Source: an uncultured Lachnospiraceae bacterium (lineage in GTDB: Bacteria > Bacillota > Clostridia > Lachnospirales > Lachnospiraceae). From it: 15,798 bases of DNA. The notes below the pieces were generated by a model. The model searched no databases and was not told the origin of the DNA. It saw only the letters and a list, made by a program, of their open reading frames with translations. A program made the translations under genes and the position numbers. Location: positions 1 through 15,798 of the forward strand of contig CAJOQO010000334.1 of NCBI GenBank assembly GCA_905236545.1, written 5' to 3'. This document shows, piece after piece, positions 1 through 7,434 of the stretch (position 1 is its first letter; every line of letters begins with the position of its first letter).

Positions 1-1641
1 ATCATTGTTAAACAGAACCCCGTTAATCAGGAGTTCTCCCTGGATCCTTCCGGCAGCCTCCGCTCTCTTTGCAAACCTGAGAAATGCTATGTTTTCCGCC
101 AGATGCTGCTTGTTGGACCGCTTCTGGGCAGCCGCAAGGTCATCGATCTGCACAGAATTCAGAAAACGGTGATAGGCCTCATTCCCATACAGAAAATGAA
201 TCTCCCCTGCATCCGTTGTCTCAAGAACGGTGATCGGAATCCTGTTCTTCACTTCAAGAAGCGGATCCATAATCGGCGTTGAACTGAGCAGATTCACTCT
301 TCCGATTCTGGAAAAATATTCCCGCCGTTCGGGCGTTTCCAGCGGAAGCCGGTTCATCACCGCACTCCCAAAAAACTCCTTTTCGGAATCGCGCAGAATC
401 CTCTCCGGCTTTCCGAACAGATACCCCTGAAGCTTTTCACAGCCGACCTCCCGGAGGAATTCAAACTGCTCCTGTGTCTCCACGCCTTCCGCAAGCGTTT
501 CGATCCCCAGACGTTTTGCCATATTGATCACGGAGGCTACGATCACTCCGGTACGGGGATTCTCCGGCAGCTGCTTCAAAAAAGACATATCGATCTTCAG
601 CACATCAAAATGGTACATCTGAAGATTGTTCAGGGAGCTGTAAGCGGATCCGAAATCATCCATCCAGATCTGATATCCCAGTTCCCTGAACTGATCGATG
701 ATGCCTGCCATGAAATCGCTGTCCTCCGCCACGGCGCTCTCCGTAATCTCGATATGGAGGAGATCTCCCGGTATCTGAAAAGCTTCACGGCACTTTTCAA
801 TCTCGCTGATCACATCCATCATACGGAAATCCACCCGCGACAGATTGACGGAAACCGGAACCGCGCTGATCCCCAGATCCAGCGCCCTGCGAAGATCTCT
901 GCAGACCGTCCTGATGATGTGCAGGTCAAGCTTATGGATCAGATTCTCCTGCTCAAACAGAGGAATAAACACTCCGGGAGAGATCAGTCCGTATTGCGTG
1001 TCGATCCACCTTGCAAGCGCTTCGAATCCGCAGCATTCCCCCGACATCGTACGGATCTCGGGCTGATAGAAAGGCTGGATATCTCCCCTTTCACACGCCT
1101 CCTCAAAATGACTCAGCAGATACTTCTGAAGCTCCATCTCTTTCGAGACCTTTTCATAATACTCCTGAATATTCTGTTTCTGTCTCTCGGCATAGAAGCA
1201 GGCCTGCCGCGCCAGATCCATCAGGCCAAAGAAGTCAGCGGACCAGCTGTTGAGTGCGATACCGGCCTTGAGTGTCATCCGGTCTCCCCGTGGAATCATA
1301 CTGATCCGGTTCTGAAGCTTTTCCAGTCCTTTCCGGATCTGCTCAGCGTCCTGGTCCGGGATCAGGAAAACAAAATGGTGGGAACTCTCCCTTGCCGCGT
1401 ACGCGTCTGGGAGCATCTCGAGAATGCCATCCGCAACCGCTTTGAGAAATCTGTTTCCATACTCATATCCAAAGCTCACGTTCAATGTCTTGAACATAGG
1501 GATACTCATATATACGATCCCGAACTGCTCATGTTTAACAATCTCACCTGAACAGAACAGACGAATCATTCCATCGATTGACAACAGACCGGTCAGCTCA
1601 TCCCTCTCATAACAGGGATCAATCTGATTCATCACAGACAT
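1..1641 (-). CDS. GGDEF-EAL protein (c-di-GMP phosphodiesterase), 3' end outside window
   Basis: I translated this frame directly; it stays open from the ATG at 1641 to the window edge (at least 547 residues). Residues 1-165 resemble a GGDEF domain, but the signature reads SSHHF after ARE, so diguanylate cyclase activity is unlikely. The EAL domain (about 185-430) looks complete: FEALARW at 206-212, VNLSR, a metal-ligand ITES, DDFGSAYSSL from D328, KIDMSF, ETLAEGVET around 381-389 and GYLFGKP. By family knowledge these residues bind Mg2+/Mn2+ and hydrolyse c-di-GMP to pGpG. About 110 further residues follow and look PAS-like (a GEIHFLYGNEAYHRF segment), but this is weak. No membrane segments are seen, so it is probably cytosolic, with the degenerate GGDEF perhaps sensing GTP. 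The start is supported by GGAGG seven bases upstream. It follows comEC on the same strand after 187 bases and probably has its own promoter. Confidence 0.93.
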   Translation of the reverse strand, partial: MSVMNQIDPCYERDELTGLLSIDGMIRLFCSGEIVKHEQFGIVYMSIPMFKTLNVSFGYEYGNRFLKAVADGILEMLPDAYAARESSHHFVFLIPDQDAEQIRKGLEKLQNRISMIPRGDRMTLKAGIALNSWSADFFGLMDLARQACFYAERQKQNIQEYYEKVSKEMELQKYLLSHFEEACERGDIQPFYQPEIRTMSGECCGFEALARWIDTQYGLISPGVFIPLFEQENLIHKLDLHIIRTVCRDLRRALDLGISAVPVSVNLSRVDFRMMDVISEIEKCREAFQIPGDLLHIEITESAVAEDSDFMAGIIDQFRELGYQIWMDDFGSAYSSLNNLQMYHFDVLKIDMSFLKQLPENPRTGVIVASVINMAKRLGIETLAEGVETQEQFEFLREVGCEKLQGYLFGKPERILRDSEKEFFGSAVMNRLPLETPERREYFSRIGRVNLLSSTPIMDPLLEVKNRIPITVLETTDAGEIHFLYGNEAYHRFLNSVQIDDLAAAQKRSNKQHLAENIAFLRFAKRAEAAGRIQGELLINGVLFNND

Positions 1642-1675
1642 AGGGGCGCCTCCATGAAATCAAAAGGTTTCACTG

Positions 1676-1716
1676 AGTTGATGCAACCTGTGGTTTTTTC
1701 AACTACACACAGTATA
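1676..1716 (-). promoter_or_regulatory. Candidate promoter -10 and 5' leader hairpin for the EAL gene
   Basis: On the minus strand, TATACT (1716-1711) is a good -10 hexamer, but nothing at 16-18 bases upstream resembles a -35 box. Directly downstream lies a dyad: AGTTGA at 1704-1699 pairs with TCAACT at 1681-1676, and an inner AACC/GGTT pair is separated from it by symmetric three-base internal loops, with a three-base loop. If transcription starts near 1704, the hairpin forms the very 5' end of the mRNA. I see no c-di-GMP riboswitch consensus here. Confidence 0.3.
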
Positions 1717-1828
1717 AATGATTCATGGGAAAAAAACACTTGTTTTTTCATGCTGGCATCGAATCCTGTTTCTGTGTTTCCGGTGAGGCATGCCTTCGGA
1801 GATCAGATCTGCGCATCTCAGGCACGGT

Positions 1829-4492
1829 TCATCCATGTCCGGATATCACCTGCAGCGCGCCTTCCAGATCAGTCCTCCGGAAAGGAATATGCCGGTTCTC
1901 CAGGCGCTGCAGCATCGCCTGTGCAGGATGGCCGTACCGGTTGTTTTTTCCACAGGAAATCAGCACCAGGTCCGGCTTCACAAGATCCAGCCATTCTTCG
2001 GAGGTGGCGTTTTTGCTTCCATGGTGCCCGGCAACCAGGATCATCCTTCTCCCGGTGCCCTCTCCCTCTCCATATCCATATCCATTTCCACATCCATTTT
2101 CATATCCATTTTCATTTTCATCTCCATATCCGTTTCCATCCCTGTTTTCGTTTCCTCCCGTAAATACAGGGTTCTGCTTCCATGCCTTTACAAACAGCTC
2201 CTCCCCTTCCTTTTCAAGATCTCCCGGAAACAGGATACGCATATCTCCCAGATCCAGCAGCATGACGATACAGTCCTCATTCGCGTTTCCGGTTATCCGG
2301 CCGGCAGACGGCCCAAGGATCTTCAGACTCATTTCTCCATGCGTCATACTGGCGCCCTCGCAGACACAGCCTGTTTCGATCCCCTTCATGGCTGCGCTTT
2401 CCGCAATCGCGGAAAGGTGCTCATCTATCTGCGGCAGATCCGGAAGCAGGATCTGCCCGATCGTCACATCTCCTGCATTCTGTCCCGCCAGGTTCCGCCG
2501 ATACCCCTCCAGCAGCTGGCCGATCCCGTTTGTATGGTCGATATCCCCATGGGAAAGCAGTACAAGATCCACCTTTCCGATGCCATAATACTTCAATGTA
2601 CTGTCGATCCGGTATCTCCACACCTCATCCACAGAGCTCGAACCTGCGTCGAACAGAATGACGAAGCCCTTATGTTCGATCAGGTTGCAGCTTCCCTGCC
2701 CGATATCCATACAGGTATACCGAAACTCCGGCTTCCTCCGGAGGCTGATCATCACTGCAAGAAGGAGCAGAAGCGACACCGTTTTGAGATGTGCCTTTGT
2801 GATATGCCGGAACGGGAACAATTCTTTTTCGCGGATTCCCGGTTTCCTGGTTCTGATCCGGATCACAAAGCCGGCAAGTACGGTATAGTACAGAAGCATT
2901 TGCCACCATGCAGGCCGCCCCAGGATCAGAACGCTTCCGGGAAGAGCAGATTCCAGCCTGCACACTGCGGCGAACCCCTTCAGCAGGATGTGGCAGGGCC
3001 ACGCGATCGTCCTTCCCGCCAGGCCGGATGCTTTGATTCCGATCGTCAGATACAGAAAGCCCGCCGCGCTTCCGGCCAGTCCGAACAGCAGGAGGATCCC
3101 CATCAGCGGCAGCAGGACAGGATATAGCATGCTTCCATAAGGAGTCGTCTGATAATAGAACCACAGGACGGCCGGAAGGCTTCCCGCCCACAGACTGACT
3201 GAGGCGCAGATTCTTTTCCTGACTGCTCCTCGGGGCCGGAAAACCCTTTCCAGGGCCGGTGCCAGATATTCCAGGGACAGAATGCAGCTGCAGGGCATCA
3301 GGTAGGAACTGTCCCACAGCGCGTACGGCTGACGGACGAGGATCACAAGGGATGCCGCTGACAGCGAAGTCAGGGTATCTCTTGTCCTGCCGAAGACCTG
3401 TGCTCCCATCCAGATCAGAAATGTAACCAGTGCTCTCTGAGAAGAGACGGAGAATCCTGTCATAAGCGCATAGCTAATGACAGCCGCTCCCGCGGGCAGT
3501 CCGGAAAGCGCAAACGGAACGCCCCGGCTTCGAAGAAGCCTGTAGATCATCATTCCAAGCATGCTGATATGCAGGCTTGAAACACACACCAGCCAGGACA
3601 TGCCCCCGTCCCGGAACATCTGTTTTAACGTATCGTCCAGTCCGGAACCATCTCCAAGGACAAATGCCGCAATCTGCGGCGCGTCCTCTGTGTCGAAAAC
3701 CGTCAGGAGGCCTGACTGCATCCCGAGCCTGAGGTCCGTGATCAGATTGCGGTATCCCAGGATCATCCTCCGGAGCCCCGCTGTCCCGGAATCGGATATT
3801 CCACAGCATTTTTCCCCGGTCATCTTCAGGAGGATGCGCCTGGCCAGGCAGTACTTCCTGCTGTCAAACTGTCCCGGATTCGAAGCAGTCTCCGGAAGGG
3901 CGCATTTCCCATAGAAGCATACGCGGTCCCCGATCCGGATCCTCCGGAACAGTTCCGCTTCCTCCCTTCCGGATCCTCCTTTCACAGACGTTCCTTCTGA
4001 CAAAGCCGTTCCTTCCGGCATGGATCCTCCTTCTGACAAATCCGTTCCTTCCGGCACAGACGTTTCTTCTGATTGAGAAATATCACCTGGTGAAGCCTCT
4101 TCTCCCGGCAGGAAGATCTGCAGACGATCCTTTGGCAAAGTCACTTCATTCAGACGTTCTGCTGACCGTCGGGCGATCTCTCCCGCTCCGTCGGATCCGG
4201 CAGAAAAGGAAAGATGATCCAGGATCAGCCGGTATCCATTCCGGGTCAGTTCTTTCGCCTGCACGCATCCGGCTGCCTGAAGCCTCCTCTGGTCTGCGGC
4301 GCTCCATTGTTCCGCATATTTTCCCCCGCACCCCGGAAAGAGACCTGAGGCGATCAGGCCGATCACGGCGAGATTCAGAAGGAACAAAGGACGCCGCAGG
4401 AAATTGCGAAGCCAAAAGATGCGAAAAGAACGGACCGCATGGCCGGAAACCGGGCAGCGGACAAACCGGACAAGCCTGTGAACAGAAGGCAT
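1829..4492 (-). CDS. comEC: ComEC/Rec2 DNA-uptake channel with MBL nuclease-like domain
   Basis: This 887-residue protein has the ComEC layout. There is an N-terminal membrane segment (about 26-50), an extracytoplasmic OB-like region (about 55-200), a multi-helix competence domain (about 240-560) containing a CVSSLHISML segment matching the family's SGLH motif, and a C-terminal metallo-beta-lactamase domain (about 595-880). The MBL motifs are intact: CMDIGQGSCNLI, SHGDIDHTNG (H648, D650, D652, H653), PGD at 758, AGHHGSK (H823, H824) and GKNNRYGHP. By family knowledge ComEC passes one DNA strand into the cytoplasm, and the MBL domain is thought to degrade the other. Two arrays are inserted: a hexapeptide-type array in the OB-like region and a Gly/Asn/Glu/Tyr dipeptide array (about 780-815) between the PGD and HHGS motifs. 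No good ribosome binding site precedes the ATG at 4492; an AGGAGG near 4530 is too far away, and no start codon occurs in frame between the upstream stop near 4665 and this ATG. Start certainty is therefore modest. Confidence 0.95.
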   Translation of the reverse strand: MPSVHRLVRFVRCPVSGHAVRSFRIFWLRNFLRRPLFLLNLAVIGLIASGLFPGCGGKYAEQWSAADQRRLQAAGCVQAKELTRNGYRLILDHLSFSAGSDGAGEIARRSAERLNEVTLPKDRLQIFLPGEEASPGDISQSEETSVPEGTDLSEGGSMPEGTALSEGTSVKGGSGREEAELFRRIRIGDRVCFYGKCALPETASNPGQFDSRKYCLARRILLKMTGEKCCGISDSGTAGLRRMILGYRNLITDLRLGMQSGLLTVFDTEDAPQIAAFVLGDGSGLDDTLKQMFRDGGMSWLVCVSSLHISMLGMMIYRLLRSRGVPFALSGLPAGAAVISYALMTGFSVSSQRALVTFLIWMGAQVFGRTRDTLTSLSAASLVILVRQPYALWDSSYLMPCSCILSLEYLAPALERVFRPRGAVRKRICASVSLWAGSLPAVLWFYYQTTPYGSMLYPVLLPLMGILLLFGLAGSAAGFLYLTIGIKASGLAGRTIAWPCHILLKGFAAVCRLESALPGSVLILGRPAWWQMLLYYTVLAGFVIRIRTRKPGIREKELFPFRHITKAHLKTVSLLLLLAVMISLRRKPEFRYTCMDIGQGSCNLIEHKGFVILFDAGSSSVDEVWRYRIDSTLKYYGIGKVDLVLLSHGDIDHTNGIGQLLEGYRRNLAGQNAGDVTIGQILLPDLPQIDEHLSAIAESAAMKGIETGCVCEGASMTHGEMSLKILGPSAGRITGNANEDCIVMLLDLGDMRILFPGDLEKEGEELFVKAWKQNPVFTGGNENRDGNGYGDENENGYENGCGNGYGYGEGEGTGRRMILVAGHHGSKNATSEEWLDLVKPDLVLISCGKNNRYGHPAQAMLQRLENRHIPFRRTDLEGALQVISGHG
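2071..2154 (-). repeat. Hexanucleotide array in comEC (Gly/Asn dipeptides)
   Basis: Fourteen consecutive 6-base units close to CATATC/CATTTC/CATTTT on plus are in perfect register across 84 bases. On the coding strand they give alternating Gly or Glu with Asn, Tyr or Asp (for example NGYGDENENGYENG). The array adds a flexible acidic/polar loop inside the MBL domain, upstream of HHGSK. Since the unit is two codons, copy-number change keeps the frame. Confidence 0.9.
3990..4077 (-). repeat. 18/36-nt array in comEC OB-like region
   Basis: Four full 18-base units (3990-4007, 4008-4025, 4026-4043, 4044-4061) plus most of a fifth alternate between a CCTTCTGACAAA type and a CCTTCCGGCA type, so the higher-order unit is 36 bases. 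They encode six-residue repeats of the form SEGTSV / PEGTAL / SEGGSM / PEGTDL. A weaker copy may lie at 3972-3989. The array sits in the extracytoplasmic region of ComEC and is frame-neutral. Confidence 0.85.
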
Positions 4493-4564
4493 AAAACACT
4501 GGAGAGATGAGATGTGACGGATAGCGGTCCCCTCCTCTGGGAATATCTCGGAGATGTCCTGGAG

Positions 4565-4648
4565 ATCAGCCGGAAGACTGGCTGGAAGACTGGCCTGAAG
4601 TATGACCTGGGGTATGACCTGAAGTCTGGCCTGAAGTATGACCTGAAA
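4565..4648. repeat. 12-nt tandem array upstream of comEC
   Basis: Six 12-base units in exact register at 4577, 4589, 4601, 4613, 4625 and 4637 have the forms ACTGGCCTGAAG and TATGACCTGAAG. A degenerate seventh copy (ATCAGCCGGAAG) lies at 4565-4576. The array lies in the presumed comEC leader, 73 bases before the comEC ATG. Several frames stay open across it on both strands simply because the unit is four codons long. Confidence 0.9.
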
Positions 4649-4695
4649 ATAACCTGTACTGTTTCATTGTACCCGGACAGGAGCTTTCGGGAAAC

Positions 4696-4747
4696 AAAAA
4701 AATTGCCGGCAGCTTCCGTTTCAGCGACAGGACGGAAACTGCCGGCA
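4696..4747 (-). terminator. Rho-independent terminator of the ComEA-RR-HK-GerMN unit
   Basis: Arms TGCCGGCAG (4704-4712) and CTGCCGGCA (4739-4747) pair over 9 bp. After one mismatch, TTCCGT (4714-4719) pairs with ACGGAA (4732-4737). On the minus strand the stem is followed by A and seven T residues (4702-4696). It starts 58 bases past the gerMN stop. No T tract follows on plus, so it acts on minus only. Confidence 0.92.
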
Positions 4748-4804
4748 GTACGCTTTGCATGTTACGTCATGATTGTGTGTACCGACATTTTTATGACAAG
4801 CCGA

Positions 4805-5770
4805 TCAGGATGGAAGGATCAGTTCCGCATTTCTTTCGAAGATCCGGTCCAGGTTCACCTGATCGCGGAACCGGACATCGGTTGAGCCCTCGATCCGGAA
4901 CCGGACGCCTATGATACGATCCTCCGTGCAGGTATCGATCAATGCGTTGGTAAACGCGTAAAGAACCGTCTCGGGATTCGCAATCACTTCCCCGGCAGGT
5001 GCTGCATTGATTTCCTCGCTGAAATCAACGATACAGTAGCCGTTGCTTACCGAGACATCCTGGAGCAGCGTACCCTCGACCGCGACAGGCAGCATTTCCC
5101 TGTCATCGGAGCCCTCCAGCATCTTTTCGATGACGAGGCGTTCCTTGTTCACGTTTGAAGAATAGCGCTCCGTTCTGCTCTCCTTCTTCATAACCGTTCC
5201 GTCGCCTGTGGGGAAATACAGCGTCAGGGAAGCAGTCCGGGAAGAATTGATCCCGTTTCCGGCAGGCACAATAAAGGTATCCTCCGTCATCAGCCCGACT
5301 TCCTCCTCATCGATTACAAGAGGCTGTGAATCAACCGTAAACCGGACACTGTTCACTCCGGGAAGCTGCAAAAGCGTCTTGACAAGCGCCGCGCGAAGAA
5401 GCAGCTCACTGATGACATCCAGGCTCAGATAGTCCACGTTGAAGTCAACATCGATCTCATTGATCCCGGTCACTGCGGAATTGATCCTGACAGGATCCGG
5501 AAGAGCACTCCTGACATCAACCGTATCCGCAGCGCAGAAGGCCTCCAGCAGTTCATGCAGCATCCCGTCAAAATCTTCGCTGTGCAGCCTGTATTCATGT
5601 GTGATCAGTTCCGTTCCTTCCTGGTTCGAATAGTAGATCAGTTTGACCCCATCTGCCGCGCCCTGGCTTTCGGGGATCCCCCCCGGCGTGGAAGAGCATG
5701 CACTCAGGCAAAGCACCAGTGCAGCGCATAACAGAATCGTGATGACAGATGTTATGGTTTCTCTTCTCAT
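4805..5770 (-). CDS. GerMN-domain lipoprotein
   Basis: A 321-residue exported protein. Residues 1-24 form a lipoprotein signal with lipobox LSAC, making C25 the predicted lipidated cysteine. Two GerMN-type modules follow, about 65-165 and 205-310. Each has the INEIDVDFN or GYCIVDFSEEI core strand and the later helix and strand (LPGVNSVRFTVDSQPL; DRIIGVRFRIEG). GerMN domains occur in GerM (spore germination/sporulation) and in the actinobacterial lipoprotein LpqB; no enzymatic activity is established for the fold. The gene is last in the unit, 49 bases after the histidine kinase gene and just before a terminator. It may be a periplasm-side partner or modulator of that kinase (inference from position). 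The start is followed by the signal peptide; the ribosome binding site is only a weak AAAGAAG. GerM itself is a less likely identity, given the two-component context. Confidence 0.88.
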   Translation of the reverse strand: MRRETITSVITILLCAALVLCLSACSSTPGGIPESQGAADGVKLIYYSNQEGTELITHEYRLHSEDFDGMLHELLEAFCAADTVDVRSALPDPVRINSAVTGINEIDVDFNVDYLSLDVISELLLRAALVKTLLQLPGVNSVRFTVDSQPLVIDEEEVGLMTEDTFIVPAGNGINSSRTASLTLYFPTGDGTVMKKESRTERYSSNVNKERLVIEKMLEGSDDREMLPVAVEGTLLQDVSVSNGYCIVDFSEEINAAPAGEVIANPETVLYAFTNALIDTCTEDRIIGVRFRIEGSTDVRFRDQVNLDRIFERNAELILPS

Positions 5771-5819
5771 ATGCTACGCTTCTTTCTTCGTCTGACAGCG
5801 AAGGTACGATGACGGATGA

Positions 5820-7304
5820 TCACACCTGCGGCTGATCCTGTTCCGAATACCGCAGCGGGATCCGGACAGTAAAGGTCGTCCCTTCCCCCTCCCGGGAATA
5901 GACACGGATCGCCCCATGATGCATCAGAACAGCCTGCCGCGTAATCGCAAGGCCGAGTCCGGTACCGCCGATCTCTCTGGAATGCGATTTATCGACACGG
6001 TAGAACCTCTCAAAGATCTGGCCCTGGTCCTCCTCCGGTATGCCGATTCCGGAGTCCTGTACCTTGACAAAAAAGTAGGTGTTATCCGTATTCAGCGAGA
6101 TATGCACCCAGCCGTTCTCCTGATTGTATTTGATTCCGTTCTCCACCAGGTTGGAGATCGCAAGCGTAAACTTCGTCTGATCCACCTGCGCGATGATCGG
6201 TTTATAGCTTTCCAGCGCGATCTCGATCCCCCTTTTGGCGGCGATCGGGCGAAGCCGCTTGAGAATCAGGCCGATCAGGTCATTGATATTCGTCTCCTCG
6301 ATCTGAATATCCGGCGAATTGCGGTCCATACGGACCAGGTTGAGCAGATCCGTAATGATCTTATTCTCACGGTCTATCTCCTCACCGATATCCAGCATGA
6401 ACTCCTTGTAGAGTTCATTCGGAACTTCGCCGATCTCCGCCTGCTGGATCAGCGAATCGGAAAGAACCTTCATGGAAGTCATCGGGGTTTTCAGCTCATG
6501 GGAGACGTTGGATACAAACATCTGCCGCGATTCCTCCTGTGCCTGGAGTCTGTGGCGCATCTGGTTGTACGCCTCCGACAGAAGTTCGGTCTCCGTATAC
6601 TCCGGCATGGAAATATCATCCGTAAGAAAATCGGTCCCTCCGGAATTCATCATGGCCGTCACTTTTCCAAACGGCCGTACAAGCAGTCTCGACGCATACA
6701 AAGACACCAGCGTGATCAGAAGGATCAGGACGACTTCCATGATCAGGACAGCCCTTGAAAGGTTCCTTCTGGCAACAATAATGTCGATCGTCGGAATCGA
6801 AACGATAAAAGCCCCGATCACTGTTTTTGTTACATCCTCAATGACGGGACAGATCACTTCTATAAAATCGTTTTCCGCGTTGTAATAATCCGGATTCTCT
6901 CCCTGCAGGCATTTGATCAGCTGCTTCGCAATCACGGTTTTCCCTTCATCCAGCAGATAGGTATCACGTATGATCCGAAGCCTGTAGTTTACCAGGATCA
7001 CCCTGCCGCTGTACAGATCCGCGATCTGAGCCAGCTCCTTGTCCACCACATCGGAGTTTCCGCCGGACACAGTCTCACCGGAGCCCCCTGCGGACAGATA
7101 TCCGGCATCGATGATATCCGCGCTGAGCCGGCTCAGCTGGTTCCGGATCATGGAAGCGCGCATCGAAACCGTCTGATCCTCGAATCCCTGCAGGATTCCA
7201 TTCTTCATAAGAAAGACCGGCACAAGTCCGACCAGAAGCAGCAGGATCAGTACGCGAAAATGCATGCTCCCGAAGATTCTTTTTACTCTACTGTTCTGGT
7301 TCAT
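5820..7304 (-). CDS. HAMP sensor histidine kinase (WalK/PhoR-like)
   Basis: A 494-residue membrane kinase. There is a TM helix at about 16-33, an extracytoplasmic sensor of about 150 residues, a second TM helix at about 183-205, HAMP at about 206-258, then HisKA with SHELKTPM (phospho-acceptor H269). The HATPase_c domain has an N box around 385-394 (NLVENGIKYN), DSGIGI at 417-422 and GGTGLGL at 446-452. All catalytic motifs look intact. By family knowledge it autophosphorylates H269 and transfers the phosphate to the response regulator encoded just upstream. No cytoplasmic PAS domain is visible between HAMP and HisKA, unlike classical WalK. The ATG follows a weak purine-rich stretch, and an in-frame stop 11 codons upstream limits any extension. 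The next gene, the GerMN lipoprotein, is a candidate for interaction with the sensor domain. Confidence 0.95.
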   Translation of the reverse strand: MNQNSRVKRIFGSMHFRVLILLLLVGLVPVFLMKNGILQGFEDQTVSMRASMIRNQLSRLSADIIDAGYLSAGGSGETVSGGNSDVVDKELAQIADLYSGRVILVNYRLRIIRDTYLLDEGKTVIAKQLIKCLQGENPDYYNAENDFIEVICPVIEDVTKTVIGAFIVSIPTIDIIVARRNLSRAVLIMEVVLILLITLVSLYASRLLVRPFGKVTAMMNSGGTDFLTDDISMPEYTETELLSEAYNQMRHRLQAQEESRQMFVSNVSHELKTPMTSMKVLSDSLIQQAEIGEVPNELYKEFMLDIGEEIDRENKIITDLLNLVRMDRNSPDIQIEETNINDLIGLILKRLRPIAAKRGIEIALESYKPIIAQVDQTKFTLAISNLVENGIKYNQENGWVHISLNTDNTYFFVKVQDSGIGIPEEDQGQIFERFYRVDKSHSREIGGTGLGLAITRQAVLMHHGAIRVYSREGEGTTFTVRIPLRYSEQDQPQV

Positions 7305-7342
7305 CCTGATCCATTCACCCTTCGATCCCGGTCAATCGGAAA

Positions 7343-7376
7343 GATCCGGCCTTTGCCTTCTGGCACAGACCGGATC
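7343..7376 (-). promoter_or_regulatory. Intercistronic stem-loop between regulator and kinase genes
   Basis: In the 130-base gap between the response regulator stop and the kinase start, GATCCGG (7343-7349) pairs with CCGGATC (7370-7376). Inside this, TGCC (7354-7357) pairs with GGCA (7362-7365) around a four-base loop, leaving a symmetric 4x4 internal loop. Only three T residues follow on minus, so it is not an obvious terminator. It could be an RNA-stability or processing element setting the kinase:regulator ratio (inference). Confidence 0.5.
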
Positions 7377-7434
7377 GCTGCAGCTCCCTCGCAAACGCCA
7401 AAAGAGATTTGCCGCTGCCTGTTTCTGTGAATGC

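Larger units (their letters stand above)
4493..4804. other. Gene-free 312-base interval between comEC and gerMN gene
   Basis: This interval holds, from right to left on minus: the terminator of the GerMN operon (4696-4747), a possible -10 TACAAT at 4671-4666 without a convincing -35, the 12-base tandem array (4565-4648), and a purine-rich AGGAGG near 4530 with no usable start codon at normal spacing. The comEC frame is open back to a stop near 4665, but the extension contains no ATG, GTG or TTG. I see no gene here. Confidence 0.6.

Noticed and set aside
1642..1716. c-di-GMP riboswitch before the EAL gene
   Set aside because: The leader is too short and lacks the conserved c-di-GMP-I or -II sequence elements; only a simple hairpin is present.
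1730..1749. A-rich/T-rich dyad AAAAAACA/TGTTTTTT downstream of comEC
   Set aside because: The stem is A-T only with a two-base loop, so it is a poor terminator; chance is likely in this AT-rich gap.
2071..2154. Possible CRISPR-like array from the regular short repeats
   Set aside because: Units are 6 nt without spacers and lie in frame inside comEC; it is a simple-sequence array.
1790..3127. Long 445-codon plus-strand frame opposite comEC
   Set aside because: It is antisense to clear MBL and membrane-domain coding sequence with conserved motifs, and has no recognisable domain of its own.
4566..4760. Minus-strand frame of 64 codons with SGHT/SGQT four-residue repeats
   Set aside because: It spans the terminator hairpin and its T tract, has no ribosome binding site, and the repeats are explained by the 12-nt DNA array.
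4514..4885. Plus-strand frame reading KTGLKYDL repeats
   Set aside because: It overlaps the GerMN coding end antisense and the terminator, and the open frame follows from the 12-nt array.
5916..6758. 280-codon plus-strand frame opposite the histidine kinase
   Set aside because: It lies entirely antisense to intact HisKA/HATPase coding sequence and has no domain.
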